Part shown: positions 6,742-15,216 of the stretch, in pieces | Position numbering within the stretch: the stretch's first letter is position 1 | Layout: each line of letters starts with the position of its first letter | Assembly (NCBI RefSeq): GCF_900156265.1 | Contig: NZ_FTNE01000006.1 | Span: 1 to 64,000, forward strand | DNA length: 64,000 nt | Direction: 5' to 3' | Source: Acidiphilium rubrum | GTDB lineage: Bacteria; Pseudomonadota; Alphaproteobacteria; Acetobacterales; Acetobacteraceae | Notes under the pieces: model-generated | Told to the model about the DNA's origin: nothing | The model's input: the letters and a program-made list of their open reading frames with translations, nothing else | The model's database searches: none | Position numbers and translations under genes: made by a program

Positions 6742-7688
6742 GGCAGGAATTGGTCCAGCGCGGCCGGATTGTCGAACGCGAGATCGACGGTGATGACGCA
6801 GCAGCGGGCGCGCATTGCGGCGGGGAGTTTGACCGCGTCCTTTTCGGTGGTGGCGAGCAGGGCGCCGGATTGGGCCGCGGTCATTTGCAGGCGGGCGAGG
6901 TCGATCGGGCGGTAGGCGTGGTGGTCCGGGAAGGCGATGGTGGTGACGAGATCGGCGCCGAGCTCGCGCAGGGTGGTGAAGAATTTTTCGGGGCGGCCGA
7001 TGCCGGCGAAGCCGACGACGCGCCGTCCTGCCAGGGGGATCGGGCTGGTGGCGATCAATTGCGCCTGGAGGATCGGGAGGGAGGGCGGCAGGAGGCGGGT
7101 TGCGCCGTGGGTATCCGCGCCGATCAGCACGGCGGCGGCGCAGCGGGCGGCGGCGGCGGGGGCGGGTTCGCGCAACGGGCCGGCGGGCAGGGTGCGGCCG
7201 TTGCCGAAGCCGGCGCCGCCATCGATCACCAGCAGGGCGGTGGTTTTGCGCAGGGTGGGGTTTTGCAGACCGTCATCCATGACGATGATGGTGGCGCCGG
7301 ATGCGAGGGCGAGGCGGGCGCCGGCGGCGCGGTCGCGCGCGACGATGGTGGGGGCGGAGGCGGCGAGCAGGAGGGCTTCGTCGCCGATCTCGCGCGCGGT
7401 GTGCTCGGCCGGATCGACCTCGACCGGGCCCGGCATCGTGCCGCCGTGGCCGCGGGTGAGGGCGAAGGGGCGGGCGCGGCGGGTGCGGTAGCGGGCGAGG
7501 ATGTGGCGGACCAGGATGGTCTTGCCCGATCCGCCGACGCTGGCGTTGCCGATGCAGAGCACGGGCAGGCCGCAATCGAACCCGGGTTTGGCGACGCGCT
7601 GCGCGGTGATGCGTGTGGTGATGCGCGAGAGCGGCGCGAGGGCGGCGGCGAGGATGCCGTTGCGTTGCCAGAAGGCGGGCGGGCGCAT
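6738..7688 (-). CDS. lpxK: Tetraacyldisaccharide 4'-kinase
   Basis: 316 residues from the ATG at 7688 (MRPPAFWQRNG), which overlaps the waaA stop in an ATGA. The Walker A loop is GNASVGGSGKT near residues 47-57, preceded by the usual VLCIGN strand. ALTRGHGG, EIGDEALLLA and VMDDGLQNPTL are LpxK signatures; the last contains the DD pair of the active site. The C-terminal half has VVGFAGIGRPEKFF, FPDHHAY and ATTEKDAVKL, also diagnostic. It phosphorylates the 4' position of the lipid A disaccharide at the inner membrane. The open frame extends far upstream across waaA in another frame; that part is a shadow. Confidence 0.95.
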   Translation of the reverse strand: MRPPAFWQRNGILAAALAPLSRITTRITAQRVAKPGFDCGLPVLCIGNASVGGSGKTILVRHILARYRTRRARPFALTRGHGGTMPGPVEVDPAEHTAREIGDEALLLAASAPTIVARDRAAGARLALASGATIIVMDDGLQNPTLRKTTALLVIDGGAGFGNGRTLPAGPLREPAPAAAARCAAAVLIGADTHGATRLLPPSLPILQAQLIATSPIPLAGRRVVGFAGIGRPEKFFTTLRELGADLVTTIAFPDHHAYRPIDLARLQMTAAQSGALLATTEKDAVKLPAAMRARCCVITVDLAFDNPAALDQFLP

Positions 7689-8926
7689 CAGGGCATGGCC
7701 TCCAGCACGCGGCGGGCCAGGCGGTCCGGCAGGTCGGCGAAGCCTTCGCAGATGCGCTTGCCGGCGCTGCCCATGGCGGCGAGGTGGGCGGTGTTGGACA
7801 TCAGGCGGATCAGGGTGGCTTCGAGCTCCATGAAATCGGCGACATCGACCAGGGCGCCGACGCTGTGCAGCGTGGTCATGGCTTCGAACTGGTTTTCGTA
7901 ATGCGGGCCGACGATGGTGGCGCAGCCGAGTTGGGCGGCCTCGATCATGTTGTGGCCGCCGATCGGGACCAGGGTGCCGCCGATGAAGGCGAGCGGGCAG
8001 AGACGGTAGAAGATGCCGAGTTCGCCGATCGTATCCGCGAGGTAGAGGCCGCCGGGGACCGGCAGTTCGCCACGCGAGCGGCGGGCGAGCGGGACGCCGC
8101 GGGCGAGGCTGGCGACCGCATCGGCGCGGTGCGGGTGGCGGGGGACGATGATGGTGGTGATGCTGGGGTGCAGGACGCGGAGCGCGCGGTGGGCTTCGAT
8201 CACCGGGATGTCTTCGCCGGCGTGGGTGCTGGCGGCGAGCAGCCAGGGGCCGGGGCAGGCTTTGGCGAGGGCGGCGCGGGCGGCTTCGTCGTCCGGCAAA
8301 TCCGGGGTGGCGAATTTCAGATTGCCCCAGCTTTCGATGTCGCGCAGGCCGAGGCCGCGCAGGCGGGTGGCATCGCGCGGGGATTGTGCGGCGATCATGG
8401 TGAAGCCGCCGAAGATCTGGCGGATCGCGCGGGGGAAGCGGCGCCAGCGGGCGGCGCTGCGCGGCGAGAGGCGGGCGTTGAACAGGAAGCGGGGGGTGCC
8501 GCGCGCATCGAGGGCGGTGAGCAGGTTGGGCCAGAGTTCGGATTCGAGGAAGATCGCGGCATCCGGGCGCCAATGATCGAGGAAGCGGTTGACCGCGCGC
8601 GGGACGTCGAGCGGGACGAATTGGTGAATGGCGGCGGCGCGTTCGGCGGCGAGTTGGGCGGAGGTGACGGTGCCGGTGGTGAGCAGGACGCCGGTGTGGC
8701 GGGCGAGGGACGCGATCAGCGGCAGGGCTGACATGGTCTCGCCGAGGCTGGCGGCGTGGACCCAGATGAGTTTTCCGTCCGGGCGGGGGCGGCTTGGGAT
8801 GCCGTGGCGCTCGGGCAGGCGGGCTGGGATTTCCTTGCCGATCGCCGCGCGCCGGTTCAGCCACCAGGGCAGCGCCGGGGCGGCGAGGCTTGTGGCGAGG
8901 CGGTAGAGTTTCAGGCTCAGCGACAT
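7688..8926 (-). CDS. waaA: 3-deoxy-D-manno-octulosonic acid (Kdo) transferase
   Basis: 412 residues. An N-terminal membrane anchor (LYRLATSLAAPALPWWL) precedes the GT-B fold. IWVHAASLGETMSALPLI carries the family's catalytic Glu. FLESELWPNLL and the C-terminal FIGGTLVPIGGHNMIEAAQLG donor-binding loop are diagnostic for WaaA (KdtA). It transfers Kdo from CMP-Kdo to the lipid A precursor. The start overlaps the DUF374 gene stop by ten bases and its stop overlaps lpxK, so the order is upstream acyltransferase, waaA, lpxK, late acyltransferase. Confidence 0.95.
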   Translation of the reverse strand: MSLSLKLYRLATSLAAPALPWWLNRRAAIGKEIPARLPERHGIPSRPRPDGKLIWVHAASLGETMSALPLIASLARHTGVLLTTGTVTSAQLAAERAAAIHQFVPLDVPRAVNRFLDHWRPDAAIFLESELWPNLLTALDARGTPRFLFNARLSPRSAARWRRFPRAIRQIFGGFTMIAAQSPRDATRLRGLGLRDIESWGNLKFATPDLPDDEAARAALAKACPGPWLLAASTHAGEDIPVIEAHRALRVLHPSITTIIVPRHPHRADAVASLARGVPLARRSRGELPVPGGLYLADTIGELGIFYRLCPLAFIGGTLVPIGGHNMIEAAQLGCATIVGPHYENQFEAMTTLHSVGALVDVADFMELEATLIRLMSNTAHLAAMGSAGKRICEGFADLPDRLARRVLEAMP

Positions 8927-9642
8927 GCGATCAGGGCGCGGGCGAGGTTGGCGGTGAGTTGGGCTTCGATATCGGTCAGCGCGGCGGCGCGGTTGGCGCG
9001 CGTGACCTCGACCGGGCCGCTTGCGATCAGCGCGCCACGGCCGAACGGCAGGGGGATGCGCATTTCATCCCAGCTGGTCAGCGTGACGGCGCGGGCGGTG
9101 GCGGCGGCGGCGCAGAACACCGGCGCGCCGGTGAGGGCGGCGAGTTGGGCGACGCCGGCGGCGGCACGGCGGCGCGGGCCGCGCGGGCCATCCGGCGTCA
9201 GGCCGACCGGGTTGCCGGCGGTGATCAGGCGGGTGAGTTCGCGCAGGCCGGCGGCACCGCCGCGCGAGGTGGAGCCGGCGATGGCGCGCACGCCGAAGCG
9301 GGCCATGGTGCGGGCGATCAACTGGCCGTCGCGGTGGCGGCTGGCGAGGACGTAGCCGGTCGGCCCGGAAGCGATGCGCCCGGCGGTATGCCAGAGGATG
9401 GGCATGGCGGGCAGGCATTCATGCCAGAAGGCGATGATGCAGGGCGTGCCGGCGCGCAGCGTGGCGAGCAGGGCATCGGCCTCGATCGTCCAGCGTGTGG
9501 TGCGCATGGTGGCGGCGAGATAGCGGCCGGCGGCGTCGCCGAGCCAGCCGCGCACGAGCGGTGATTTCAGTGGGGATTGGAAGATCGGGGCGCGCTGGGT
9601 GGCCATTGGGGCGGCGGTAGCATCTGCGGTGCGGGGCGTCAT
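8917..9642 (-). CDS. DUF374-family lysophospholipid acyltransferase-like protein
   Basis: About 241 residues from ATG 9642. An acyltransferase motif appears as CIIAFWHECLPAMP (HX4-type His with acidic partner region), then VLASRHRDGQLIARTMARFG, AGSTSRGGAAGLRELTRLI and VGLTPDGPRGPRR. Together these are the DUF374 signature. The family is usually encoded beside waaA and is thought to act on lipid A or phospholipid; its exact reaction is not well defined. The start is uncertain: neither ATG 9642 nor ATG 9606 has a clear ribosome site. The longer open frame to 9888 crosses a T/A-stem repeat and is unlikely. It is probably the first gene of the lipid A block. Confidence 0.82.
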   Translation of the reverse strand: MTPRTADATAAPMATQRAPIFQSPLKSPLVRGWLGDAAGRYLAATMRTTRWTIEADALLATLRAGTPCIIAFWHECLPAMPILWHTAGRIASGPTGYVLASRHRDGQLIARTMARFGVRAIAGSTSRGGAAGLRELTRLITAGNPVGLTPDGPRGPRRRAAAGVAQLAALTGAPVFCAAAATARAVTLTSWDEMRIPLPFGRGALIASGPVEVTRANRAAALTDIEAQLTANLARALIACR

Positions 9643-9681
9643 CAGGGGGAGATGAGTAAAGGACTTGGAGGTTAAGGAAGG

Positions 9682-9705
9682 GCTTCTTTTTTGGAAAAAA
9701 GAAGC
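9682..9705 (-). repeat. T/A-stem inverted repeat, GCTTC/GAAGC arms
   Basis: GCTTCTTTTTT and AAAAAAGAAGC arms with a two-base GG loop. The flanking AAAAAACTTTTTGAC (9706-9720) is the reverse complement of the flank seen beside the plus-oriented copies, so this copy is inverted. It lies between the oxyR 3' end and the DUF374 gene start. Confidence 0.75.
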
Positions 9706-9751
9706 AAAAAACTTTTTGACTCGAGGGCACGGGCGTTTGGGGCTGCGCGGG

Positions 9752-10687
9752 TCATGTGCCGGGTGCTGGGAGCGTGACCGCCGGCCGAAGAGCGGCGAAC
9801 AGGGAGGCGAGCGCGCGGAAGGCCGGGTCGCGCGGGTCCGAGGCGCGCCAGACCAGGGCGATGGTGCGCCCGGCATCGGCGTCGGCAAGGGTCTGGCACA
9901 GGACGAGGTCGTGCAGGTCGGGGCGGGCGGCGACGGCGAGGGCGGGCAGCAGGGAATAGCCCTCGCCGGCCGCGATCATCTGCCAGAGGGTTTCGAGGCT
10001 GGTGGCGTGGCGGGTGACCGGCTTGGCGTTGCACAGGGCGAGCGCCTGATCGCGCAGGCAATGCCCATCTTCGAGCAGGAGCAGGTCTTCGGCGGGGAGA
10101 TCGTCGAGCGTCAGGCGCGGCAGGGCAGCGAGCACATGGCCGGGCGGCGTGGCGAGCAGGAAAGGCTCGAAGAACAGCGGGGCCGCGACCAGCCCGGCGC
10201 GCGGCACCGGCATGGCGAGCAAGGCGAGGTCGAGCGCGCCGCTGACCAGGCGCTCGATCAGCGGGGCGGTGCGCGCTTCGGTGAGGCGGAGCGACAGGGC
10301 AGGGCGTTCGGCGCGCAGCAGGCGCAGGATGCCGGGCAGGTAATAGGGGCCGAGCGTCTCGATTGCGCCCAGCGCCACCGTGCCTGCCATGACGCTCGGC
10401 TGGCCGTGCGACAAAGCGAGGAGATGGCGCGCTTCGGCCATGACGCGCTCGATCTGGGCGAGCAGGGTGGCGCCGGCGGCGGTGGGGGCGACGCGGCGCT
10501 TGGTGCGTTCGAACAGGGCGACGCCGAGCAGCGCTTCGAGCTTGCGGATCTGTTCGGACAGGGCGGGTTGCGACACGCCGCAGCGCTCGGCGGCCTGGCC
10601 GAAATGGCGCAGTTCCGAGACGGCCTGGGCGTATTCGAGATCGCGCAGCGATAATCCGGCGAGGGTGCGGGTGGGGTGCGGGTCCAT
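9752..10687 (-). CDS. oxyR: LysR-type peroxide sensor OxyR
   Basis: 311 residues. The N-terminal winged helix-turn-helix spans residues 14-72 (RHFGQAAERCGVSQPALSEQ). The effector domain contains EDGHCLRDQALALC with Cys at 210 and 219. Their nine-residue spacing is that of the redox pair Cys199/Cys208 of E. coli OxyR, within the same GHCLRDQ context. It would activate peroxide-defence genes when the pair forms a disulphide. No catalase or ahpC is adjacent. An AT-rich stretch (ATTAAATAT) lies just before the ATG with no clear ribosome site, so a leaderless mRNA is possible here too. Confidence 0.93.
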   Translation of the reverse strand: MDPHPTRTLAGLSLRDLEYAQAVSELRHFGQAAERCGVSQPALSEQIRKLEALLGVALFERTKRRVAPTAAGATLLAQIERVMAEARHLLALSHGQPSVMAGTVALGAIETLGPYYLPGILRLLRAERPALSLRLTEARTAPLIERLVSGALDLALLAMPVPRAGLVAAPLFFEPFLLATPPGHVLAALPRLTLDDLPAEDLLLLEDGHCLRDQALALCNAKPVTRHATSLETLWQMIAAGEGYSLLPALAVAARPDLHDLVLCQTLADADAGRTIALVWRASDPRDPAFRALASLFAALRPAVTLPAPGT

Positions 10688-10894
10688 GGCGGGATATTTA
10701 ATCGATTTCGCCGATCGGGGGAATGGTGAACATCGATTTGGCCTATCGCATTGAGGCCGGTTGCCGTGGTATCAGGCGGTTCGGCGGGCAATTCATTACG
10801 GATTTCGTAACTTGAAGCCGGTTGCGCGAAACCCCACTCCTGATCGGTATCGAGCGGCCGCGCGGCCGCGACAACCATCGAAAGGATTTCGGCA

Positions 10895-11257
10895 ATGGCG
10901 AGTTGGGGCGGCAAGCGAAAAGATGCGATGGGCACATTGACCGATGAGTTCGATCGGTTCCAGGGCGATTTCGAGACGCTGCGGACCAAGCTGGTGCGTC
11001 TGGCCGGCGACACGATGAAGGAATTCAACGACAGCCCGGAAAAACTCGCCGAGCTCAAGCACGCGATCGATCTGCGCCTGTCGAGCATCGAGGATGAGAT
11101 GTCCGACCTCGGCAAGCAGCTTCGGATCAAGGGTGGGCGCGCCGTGAGCCAGGTTGAGACGAAGGTGCATGAGCAGCCGCTCGCAGCGCTTGCGATTGCG
11201 GCGGGTGTCGGGTTCGTGGCGGCTCATCTGCTGCGTCGGCGCCGTCAGTCATCATGA
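10895..11257 (+). CDS. DUF883 / ElaB-YqjD-like membrane-anchored protein
   Basis: 120 residues. A helical, charged N-terminal region (residues 15-85, probably coiled coil) is followed by a C-terminal hydrophobic helix (LAALAIAAGVGFVAAHLL) and an Arg-rich end (RRRRQ). That is the layout of ElaB/YgaM/YqjD proteins, which sit in the inner membrane by a C-terminal anchor and in E. coli associate with ribosomes in stationary phase. AGGA precedes the ATG at a suitable distance. It is followed at 11292 by a small membrane protein gene, as in the E. coli yqjD-yqjE-yqjK arrangement. Confidence 0.85.
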   Translation: MASWGGKRKDAMGTLTDEFDRFQGDFETLRTKLVRLAGDTMKEFNDSPEKLAELKHAIDLRLSSIEDEMSDLGKQLRIKGGRAVSQVETKVHEQPLAALAIAAGVGFVAAHLLRRRRQSS

Positions 11258-11291
11258 GCGTCAGGCACGTCGGGGTAGCGGAGATCGTGGC

Positions 11292-11699
11292 GTGCTGAGG
11301 GTGTTTTTCAACCTGATCGACGGGTTTTCGTTTCGCTATCTGACGCAGCGCATCGCCCTCAGCCTGGCCGGGCTGGTGGCCGGGCTGCTCGGGCTCGCGT
11401 TTTTGTTGGCCGCCGCTTTCCGGGCGGTGGCGGATGCGCTGGGCGCGATCGATGCCTCGTTGATTTTCGGCGCGGTGTTTATCGTGATCGCGCTAGGGTT
11501 GTTCGGTACGGCCAGCATGATCTGGAACGGGAGGCCGCGGCCGATGCTGGCGCGTGCGCGCTACGGGGTGGCGGCGGAGGTGCTGCGGCTCGCGCAGACG
11601 CTGATCCGCAAGGACCCGAGCAAGGCGGTGCTGGCGGCGTTGATTCTTGGTGCGATCACGGAATATACCACGAAGCGGCAATCCGACACGCGGGACTGA
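11292..11699 (+). CDS. Small membrane protein, YqjE / phage-holin-III-like
   Basis: 135 residues from GTG 11292. The N-terminus is amphipathic (VFFNLIDGFSFRYL), followed by two strong membrane segments (IALSLAGLVAGLLGLAFLLAAAF and LIFGAVFIVIALGLFGTASMI), then a cytoplasmic helix (ARYGVAAEVLRLAQTLIRKD) and a short hydrophobic end (AVLAALILGAITEY). The position directly after a DUF883 gene and the two-helix hairpin resemble YqjE-type proteins. The start is inferred from where the hydrophobic protein begins. An ATG at 11254 that overlaps the DUF883 stop is in a different frame and hits a stop after 14 codons. Confidence 0.7.
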   Translation: MLRVFFNLIDGFSFRYLTQRIALSLAGLVAGLLGLAFLLAAAFRAVADALGAIDASLIFGAVFIVIALGLFGTASMIWNGRPRPMLARARYGVAAEVLRLAQTLIRKDPSKAVLAALILGAITEYTTKRQSDTRD

Positions 11700-11860
11700 C
11701 CTGCGCGGTCGGTTCATTAAAAATATGCCTTGTGCTCGCGTTCATTGCTTGATCGGCATTGGCGGCGGCGTTCAGGTGGCGTAAGACCGAGGGAGGCGCA
11801 ATTGTGTCGATTGCGTGTATTTTCTCGTCCATCGTCCCAATTTTGAACGGAGCCCGCCGC

Positions 11861-12703
11861 ATGCTGCGGCTTTCAATCCCGGTTCGACAAGCTCTCTCGC
11901 GCCTGACGCTGCCTGTGATGCTGATCGTCTCGCTCGGGCTGGTACTCGCCGGCCGGGCCGATCGTCATTTGGGCGATACGCTGCGCACGGGGCTCGATGA
12001 TGCGCTGACGCCGTTGTATCGCGCGGCGGCGGCACCGGTGGCAGAGGTGGAACAGGGGCGTGGCGCGATCGGCGACTGGTTCCGTCTGCATGCCGACAAT
12101 GCCCGCCTGGTGGCCGAGAACGATCAGCTCAAACGCTGGCGCGCGGTGGCGCTGGCGCTGGCGGCGCAGAACGATGCGCTGAAATCGCAGCTGCATTTCG
12201 TCCCGACGCCGACGCCGAATTTTTTCGCCGCCCGCGTGATTGCGGATCTGGGTGGGCTTTATGCCCGTTCGGTGCTGGTGACGATCCCGCGCGACGCGCA
12301 TGACATTGTGAATGCGATCGCGATGGATGGCAGCGGCGTGGTCGGGCGCGTTGTGCAATCCGGGGCGCGCAGTGCGCGGGTGCTGCTGATCACCGATTTG
12401 AACAGCCGGGTGCCGGTTGCGATCGGGCAGCATGGCGCGCGGGCGATCATGGAAGGGCAGAACAGTGCGACGCCGCGGCTGATCTATTGGGCGCCCGGCA
12501 ACCCGCCGCGCGAGGGTCAGATCGTGCTGACCAGCGCGGTCGGCGGCGTGTTTCCCTATGGGCTGCCGGTGGGCACCGTGCATTATGATGGCAAGAACGA
12601 TCCGGTGGTGCGGCCATTTGCCGGGATGACCCGGCTGCGCGTGCTGCGCCTGTTTGAATACGATCACCAGCCCGGCGCCGATGTCGCCGCGGCCACCCCC
12701 TGA
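11861..12703 (+). CDS. mreC: Rod shape-determining protein MreC
   Basis: 280 residues from ATG 11861. A short cytoplasmic stretch and one membrane helix (LPVMLIVSLGLVLAGRA) are followed by a coiled coil (residues ~70-110, LHADNARLVAENDQLKRWR) and the periplasmic beta domains. DGSGVVGRVVQSGARSARVLLITD and GARAIMEGQNS are typical. It scaffolds the elongasome between MreB, MreD, PBP2 and RodA. It starts a mreC-mreD-mrdA-rodA run. No mreB lies upstream, where it is usually found. The open frame extends upstream to 11759, but the chosen Met precedes the membrane helix by a normal distance. Confidence 0.93.
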   Translation: MLRLSIPVRQALSRLTLPVMLIVSLGLVLAGRADRHLGDTLRTGLDDALTPLYRAAAAPVAEVEQGRGAIGDWFRLHADNARLVAENDQLKRWRAVALALAAQNDALKSQLHFVPTPTPNFFAARVIADLGGLYARSVLVTIPRDAHDIVNAIAMDGSGVVGRVVQSGARSARVLLITDLNSRVPVAIGQHGARAIMEGQNSATPRLIYWAPGNPPREGQIVLTSAVGGVFPYGLPVGTVHYDGKNDPVVRPFAGMTRLRVLRLFEYDHQPGADVAAATP

Positions 12704-12788
12704 ATGGCGGCTATCTGCGCATCATGCCACTGTGGTGGTGACCTGATGCAAATGATCGCGGGTTTCTCATGATGGTTGGGGTTTCGTA

Positions 12789-13313
12789 GTGGAAGGCGTG
12801 GAATTCTGGCGCGGCCTCGATCGGGTGGCGCGGCACGCGCTGCCGGCGGTCAGCATTGCGATCGTGATGATTCTGCTGGCGATTCCGGGGCTGGTGCCGT
12901 TGCAGGCGGGGGTGCGGGTCGGGTTTGTCATGGCTTCGGTCTATTTCTGGAGCCTGTATCGGCCGGCCGCGCTGCCGGCGCCGCTGGTGGCTGTGCTCGG
13001 CGTGCTGCTCGATCTGTTGGGTGCCTCGCCGCTCGGGCTGTGGGCGGTGCTGTTGCTGCTGGAACAGGCGGCGATGGCGACGATCCGGCGCGCTTTGGTG
13101 CGGCGGGGGTTTCTCATGGTCTGGCTGGTGTTTGCCGGTTTCGTTGCCGTGTTGACCGCGGCGGAGTACGCGGCGCGCGCGGTGCTCGACCTCGCGATGC
13201 TGCCGCCTGCGCCCATTTTGGCGCAGGGGATTGTCACGATCTTGATCTATCCCTTGCTTGCGGTCGCGCTGATCCGGGCGCATCGGGGTGCTGCGGCGCC
13301 CGAGCAGGCGTGA
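12789..13313 (+). CDS. mreD: Rod shape-determining protein MreD
   Basis: 174 residues with about five membrane helices (for example ALPAVSIAIVMILLAIPGLV, VAVLGVLLDLLGASPLGLWA and VWLVFAGFVAVLTAAEYAA). GVLLDLLGASPLGLWA is the conserved MreD loop. The start is GTG 12789, overlapping a TAG (TAGTG). It belongs to the elongasome with MreC and sits between mreC and mrdA. Confidence 0.88.
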   Translation: MEGVEFWRGLDRVARHALPAVSIAIVMILLAIPGLVPLQAGVRVGFVMASVYFWSLYRPAALPAPLVAVLGVLLDLLGASPLGLWAVLLLLEQAAMATIRRALVRRGFLMVWLVFAGFVAVLTAAEYAARAVLDLAMLPPAPILAQGIVTILIYPLLAVALIRAHRGAAAPEQA

Positions 13314-13329
13314 CGATGGGTGAGTTGAT

Positions 13330-15216
13330 GTGGGCATGAAGCGCGAACGGGAATTGCGGCCGATTTTCAGCCGCCGGGCTCTGTTGCTGGGCAGCGTGCA
13401 GCTTGCGGCGTTCGGTGCGCTTGGCGCGCGGCTGTATCGGATGCAGGTGCTTCAGCACGGCAAATACGCGACGCTCGCCAAGCAGAACTCGGTGAACGAG
13501 CGGCTGCTGGCACCGCTGCGCGGCATGATCACGGATCGGCATGGCACAATCCTGGCGGGCAACAAGCAGCATTGGCGCGCCTTGTTCATGATGATCCAGG
13601 CACCCGATCCGGCCGCGGTGATCGACCGGTTTGCCGGACTGGTCAGCCTGTCGGACGGCGAGCGCCAGCGCATTGCCCATGATATCGCCGGCAAGCCGCG
13701 CTATGTGCCGGTGTTGCTGAAGGATTATCTGGACTGGTCGGACATGGCCAGGATCGAGGTCAATGCGACCGATCTGCCGGGCGTGTTCGTCGATGTCGGC
13801 GCATCGAGGGTCTATCCGATGGGGGACACGATGTCCCACACGATCGGGTACGTTGCCCGGCCGACCCAGGCGCAGGCGGCGCTCAATCCGGTGTTCGCCT
13901 TGCCGGGCATGCGGGTGGGGCGTGCCGGGGTGGAGCGGGCGCGCGACGATGCGCTGCGGGGTGATCCCGGCATCGTGCAGACCGAGGTGAATGCGCATGG
14001 CACGGTGGTGCGCGTGCTCGATCGGGACAACGGCACGCAGGGTGCGACCGTGCAATTGACCATCGATGCGGGGTTGCAGAGCCTGGCGGCGCAGAAACTC
14101 GCCGGTCAGGCCGGGGCGGCCGTGATGCTCGATGCGACCAATGGTGCAGTTCTGGCGATGTCGAGCCAGCCCGGGTTCGACCCGACGCTGTTCGATGCCG
14201 GGGTGCCGGAAGCGGTGTGGCAGCGCTGGATGGAAGATCCGAAACGGCCGTTGAACGACCGGGCGACCGGCGGGTTGTACGCGCCGGGATCGACCTTCAA
14301 GCCGAACGTCGCGATGGCGGCGCTCGAATGCGGTGCGATTACGCCGAGTACGCAGTTTTTCTGCCCGGGGTATCTGAAGCTGGGCAACCATATTTTTTAC
14401 TGCTGGCGGCATCAGGGCCATGGCTCGATCAATGTGGTGAACGCGTTGCAGCAGAGTTGCGATGTGTTTTTTTATCACACCGCGCTGGCCACCGGCATCG
14501 ACCGGATTGCCGCGATGGGGCGGAAACTGGGGCTGATCGGGCCGTTGCCGCTTGATCTGCCGGGGGTTTCGCAGGGGTTTCTGCCGACCCGGCGATGGGC
14601 GCGCGACCGGCGCCTGGTGTGGACGAAGGGCAATACCGTGATCCAGGGGATCGGGCAGGGGTATACCCAGGTCACGCCGCTCGGGCTGGCGACCATGACC
14701 GCGCGCATTGCGACGGGAAGGGCGGTCGGGCCGCATATTGCGGGGGCGGTTGGTGATGTCGTGCAATCGGGCAACGGGCCGGACGATTGGCCCTCGCTCG
14801 GGTTCGATATGCGCAATCTGGCGGCGGTGCGGCAGGGCATGTTCGATGTGGTCAATACGCAGCTCGGCACCGGCTATGCCTCGCGCCTGACGATTCCCGG
14901 TGTGTTCATGGCGGGCAAGACCGGGACCGCGCAGGTGCATGATTTGTCGCAGGCGCAGGAGAAGGCGAATTACGACGATGCCAACCTGCCGTGGAAATTC
15001 CGGCCCAATGCGTTCTTCATTGCGTTTGCGCCGACCGATGTGCCGCGGTTTGCCGTGGCCGTTGCGGTGGAGCACGGCAATGAAGGCGCTGCGGTGTCGG
15101 CGCCGATCGCGCAGGCGTTGATCACCGCGGCGTTGACGCGCAATCTGACGCCGGCGCCGCCTGGCACCATTCAGAGCGCGCCGCAAGCCCTGATCAGCGA
15201 GGCGGGACCGGCATGA
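13330..15216 (+). CDS. mrdA: Penicillin-binding protein 2 (elongation transpeptidase)
   Basis: 628 residues. An N-terminal membrane helix (RRALLLGSVQLAAFGALGARL) precedes the dimerisation domain (RGMITDRHGTILAGN). The transpeptidase domain has SXXK at APGSTFKPN (Ser near residue 320), SXN as QQSCDVFFYHTA, and KTG as MAGKTGTAQ. It cross-links peptidoglycan during lateral growth together with RodA. GGGTGAG-type sequence at 13318-13324 is better spaced for GTG 13330 than for ATG 13336, so I keep 13330; either is possible. The stop overlaps the rodA ATG (ATGA, 15213-15216). Confidence 0.95.
   Translation: MGMKRERELRPIFSRRALLLGSVQLAAFGALGARLYRMQVLQHGKYATLAKQNSVNERLLAPLRGMITDRHGTILAGNKQHWRALFMMIQAPDPAAVIDRFAGLVSLSDGERQRIAHDIAGKPRYVPVLLKDYLDWSDMARIEVNATDLPGVFVDVGASRVYPMGDTMSHTIGYVARPTQAQAALNPVFALPGMRVGRAGVERARDDALRGDPGIVQTEVNAHGTVVRVLDRDNGTQGATVQLTIDAGLQSLAAQKLAGQAGAAVMLDATNGAVLAMSSQPGFDPTLFDAGVPEAVWQRWMEDPKRPLNDRATGGLYAPGSTFKPNVAMAALECGAITPSTQFFCPGYLKLGNHIFYCWRHQGHGSINVVNALQQSCDVFFYHTALATGIDRIAAMGRKLGLIGPLPLDLPGVSQGFLPTRRWARDRRLVWTKGNTVIQGIGQGYTQVTPLGLATMTARIATGRAVGPHIAGAVGDVVQSGNGPDDWPSLGFDMRNLAAVRQGMFDVVNTQLGTGYASRLTIPGVFMAGKTGTAQVHDLSQAQEKANYDDANLPWKFRPNAFFIAFAPTDVPRFAVAVAVEHGNEGAAVSAPIAQALITAALTRNLTPAPPGTIQSAPQALISEAGPA

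Noticed and set aside
13234..15186. 650-codon open frame antisense to mrdA
   Set aside because: It is rich in Arg, His and Pro, a typical shadow of high-GC coding sequence. mrdA carries all the transpeptidase motifs.
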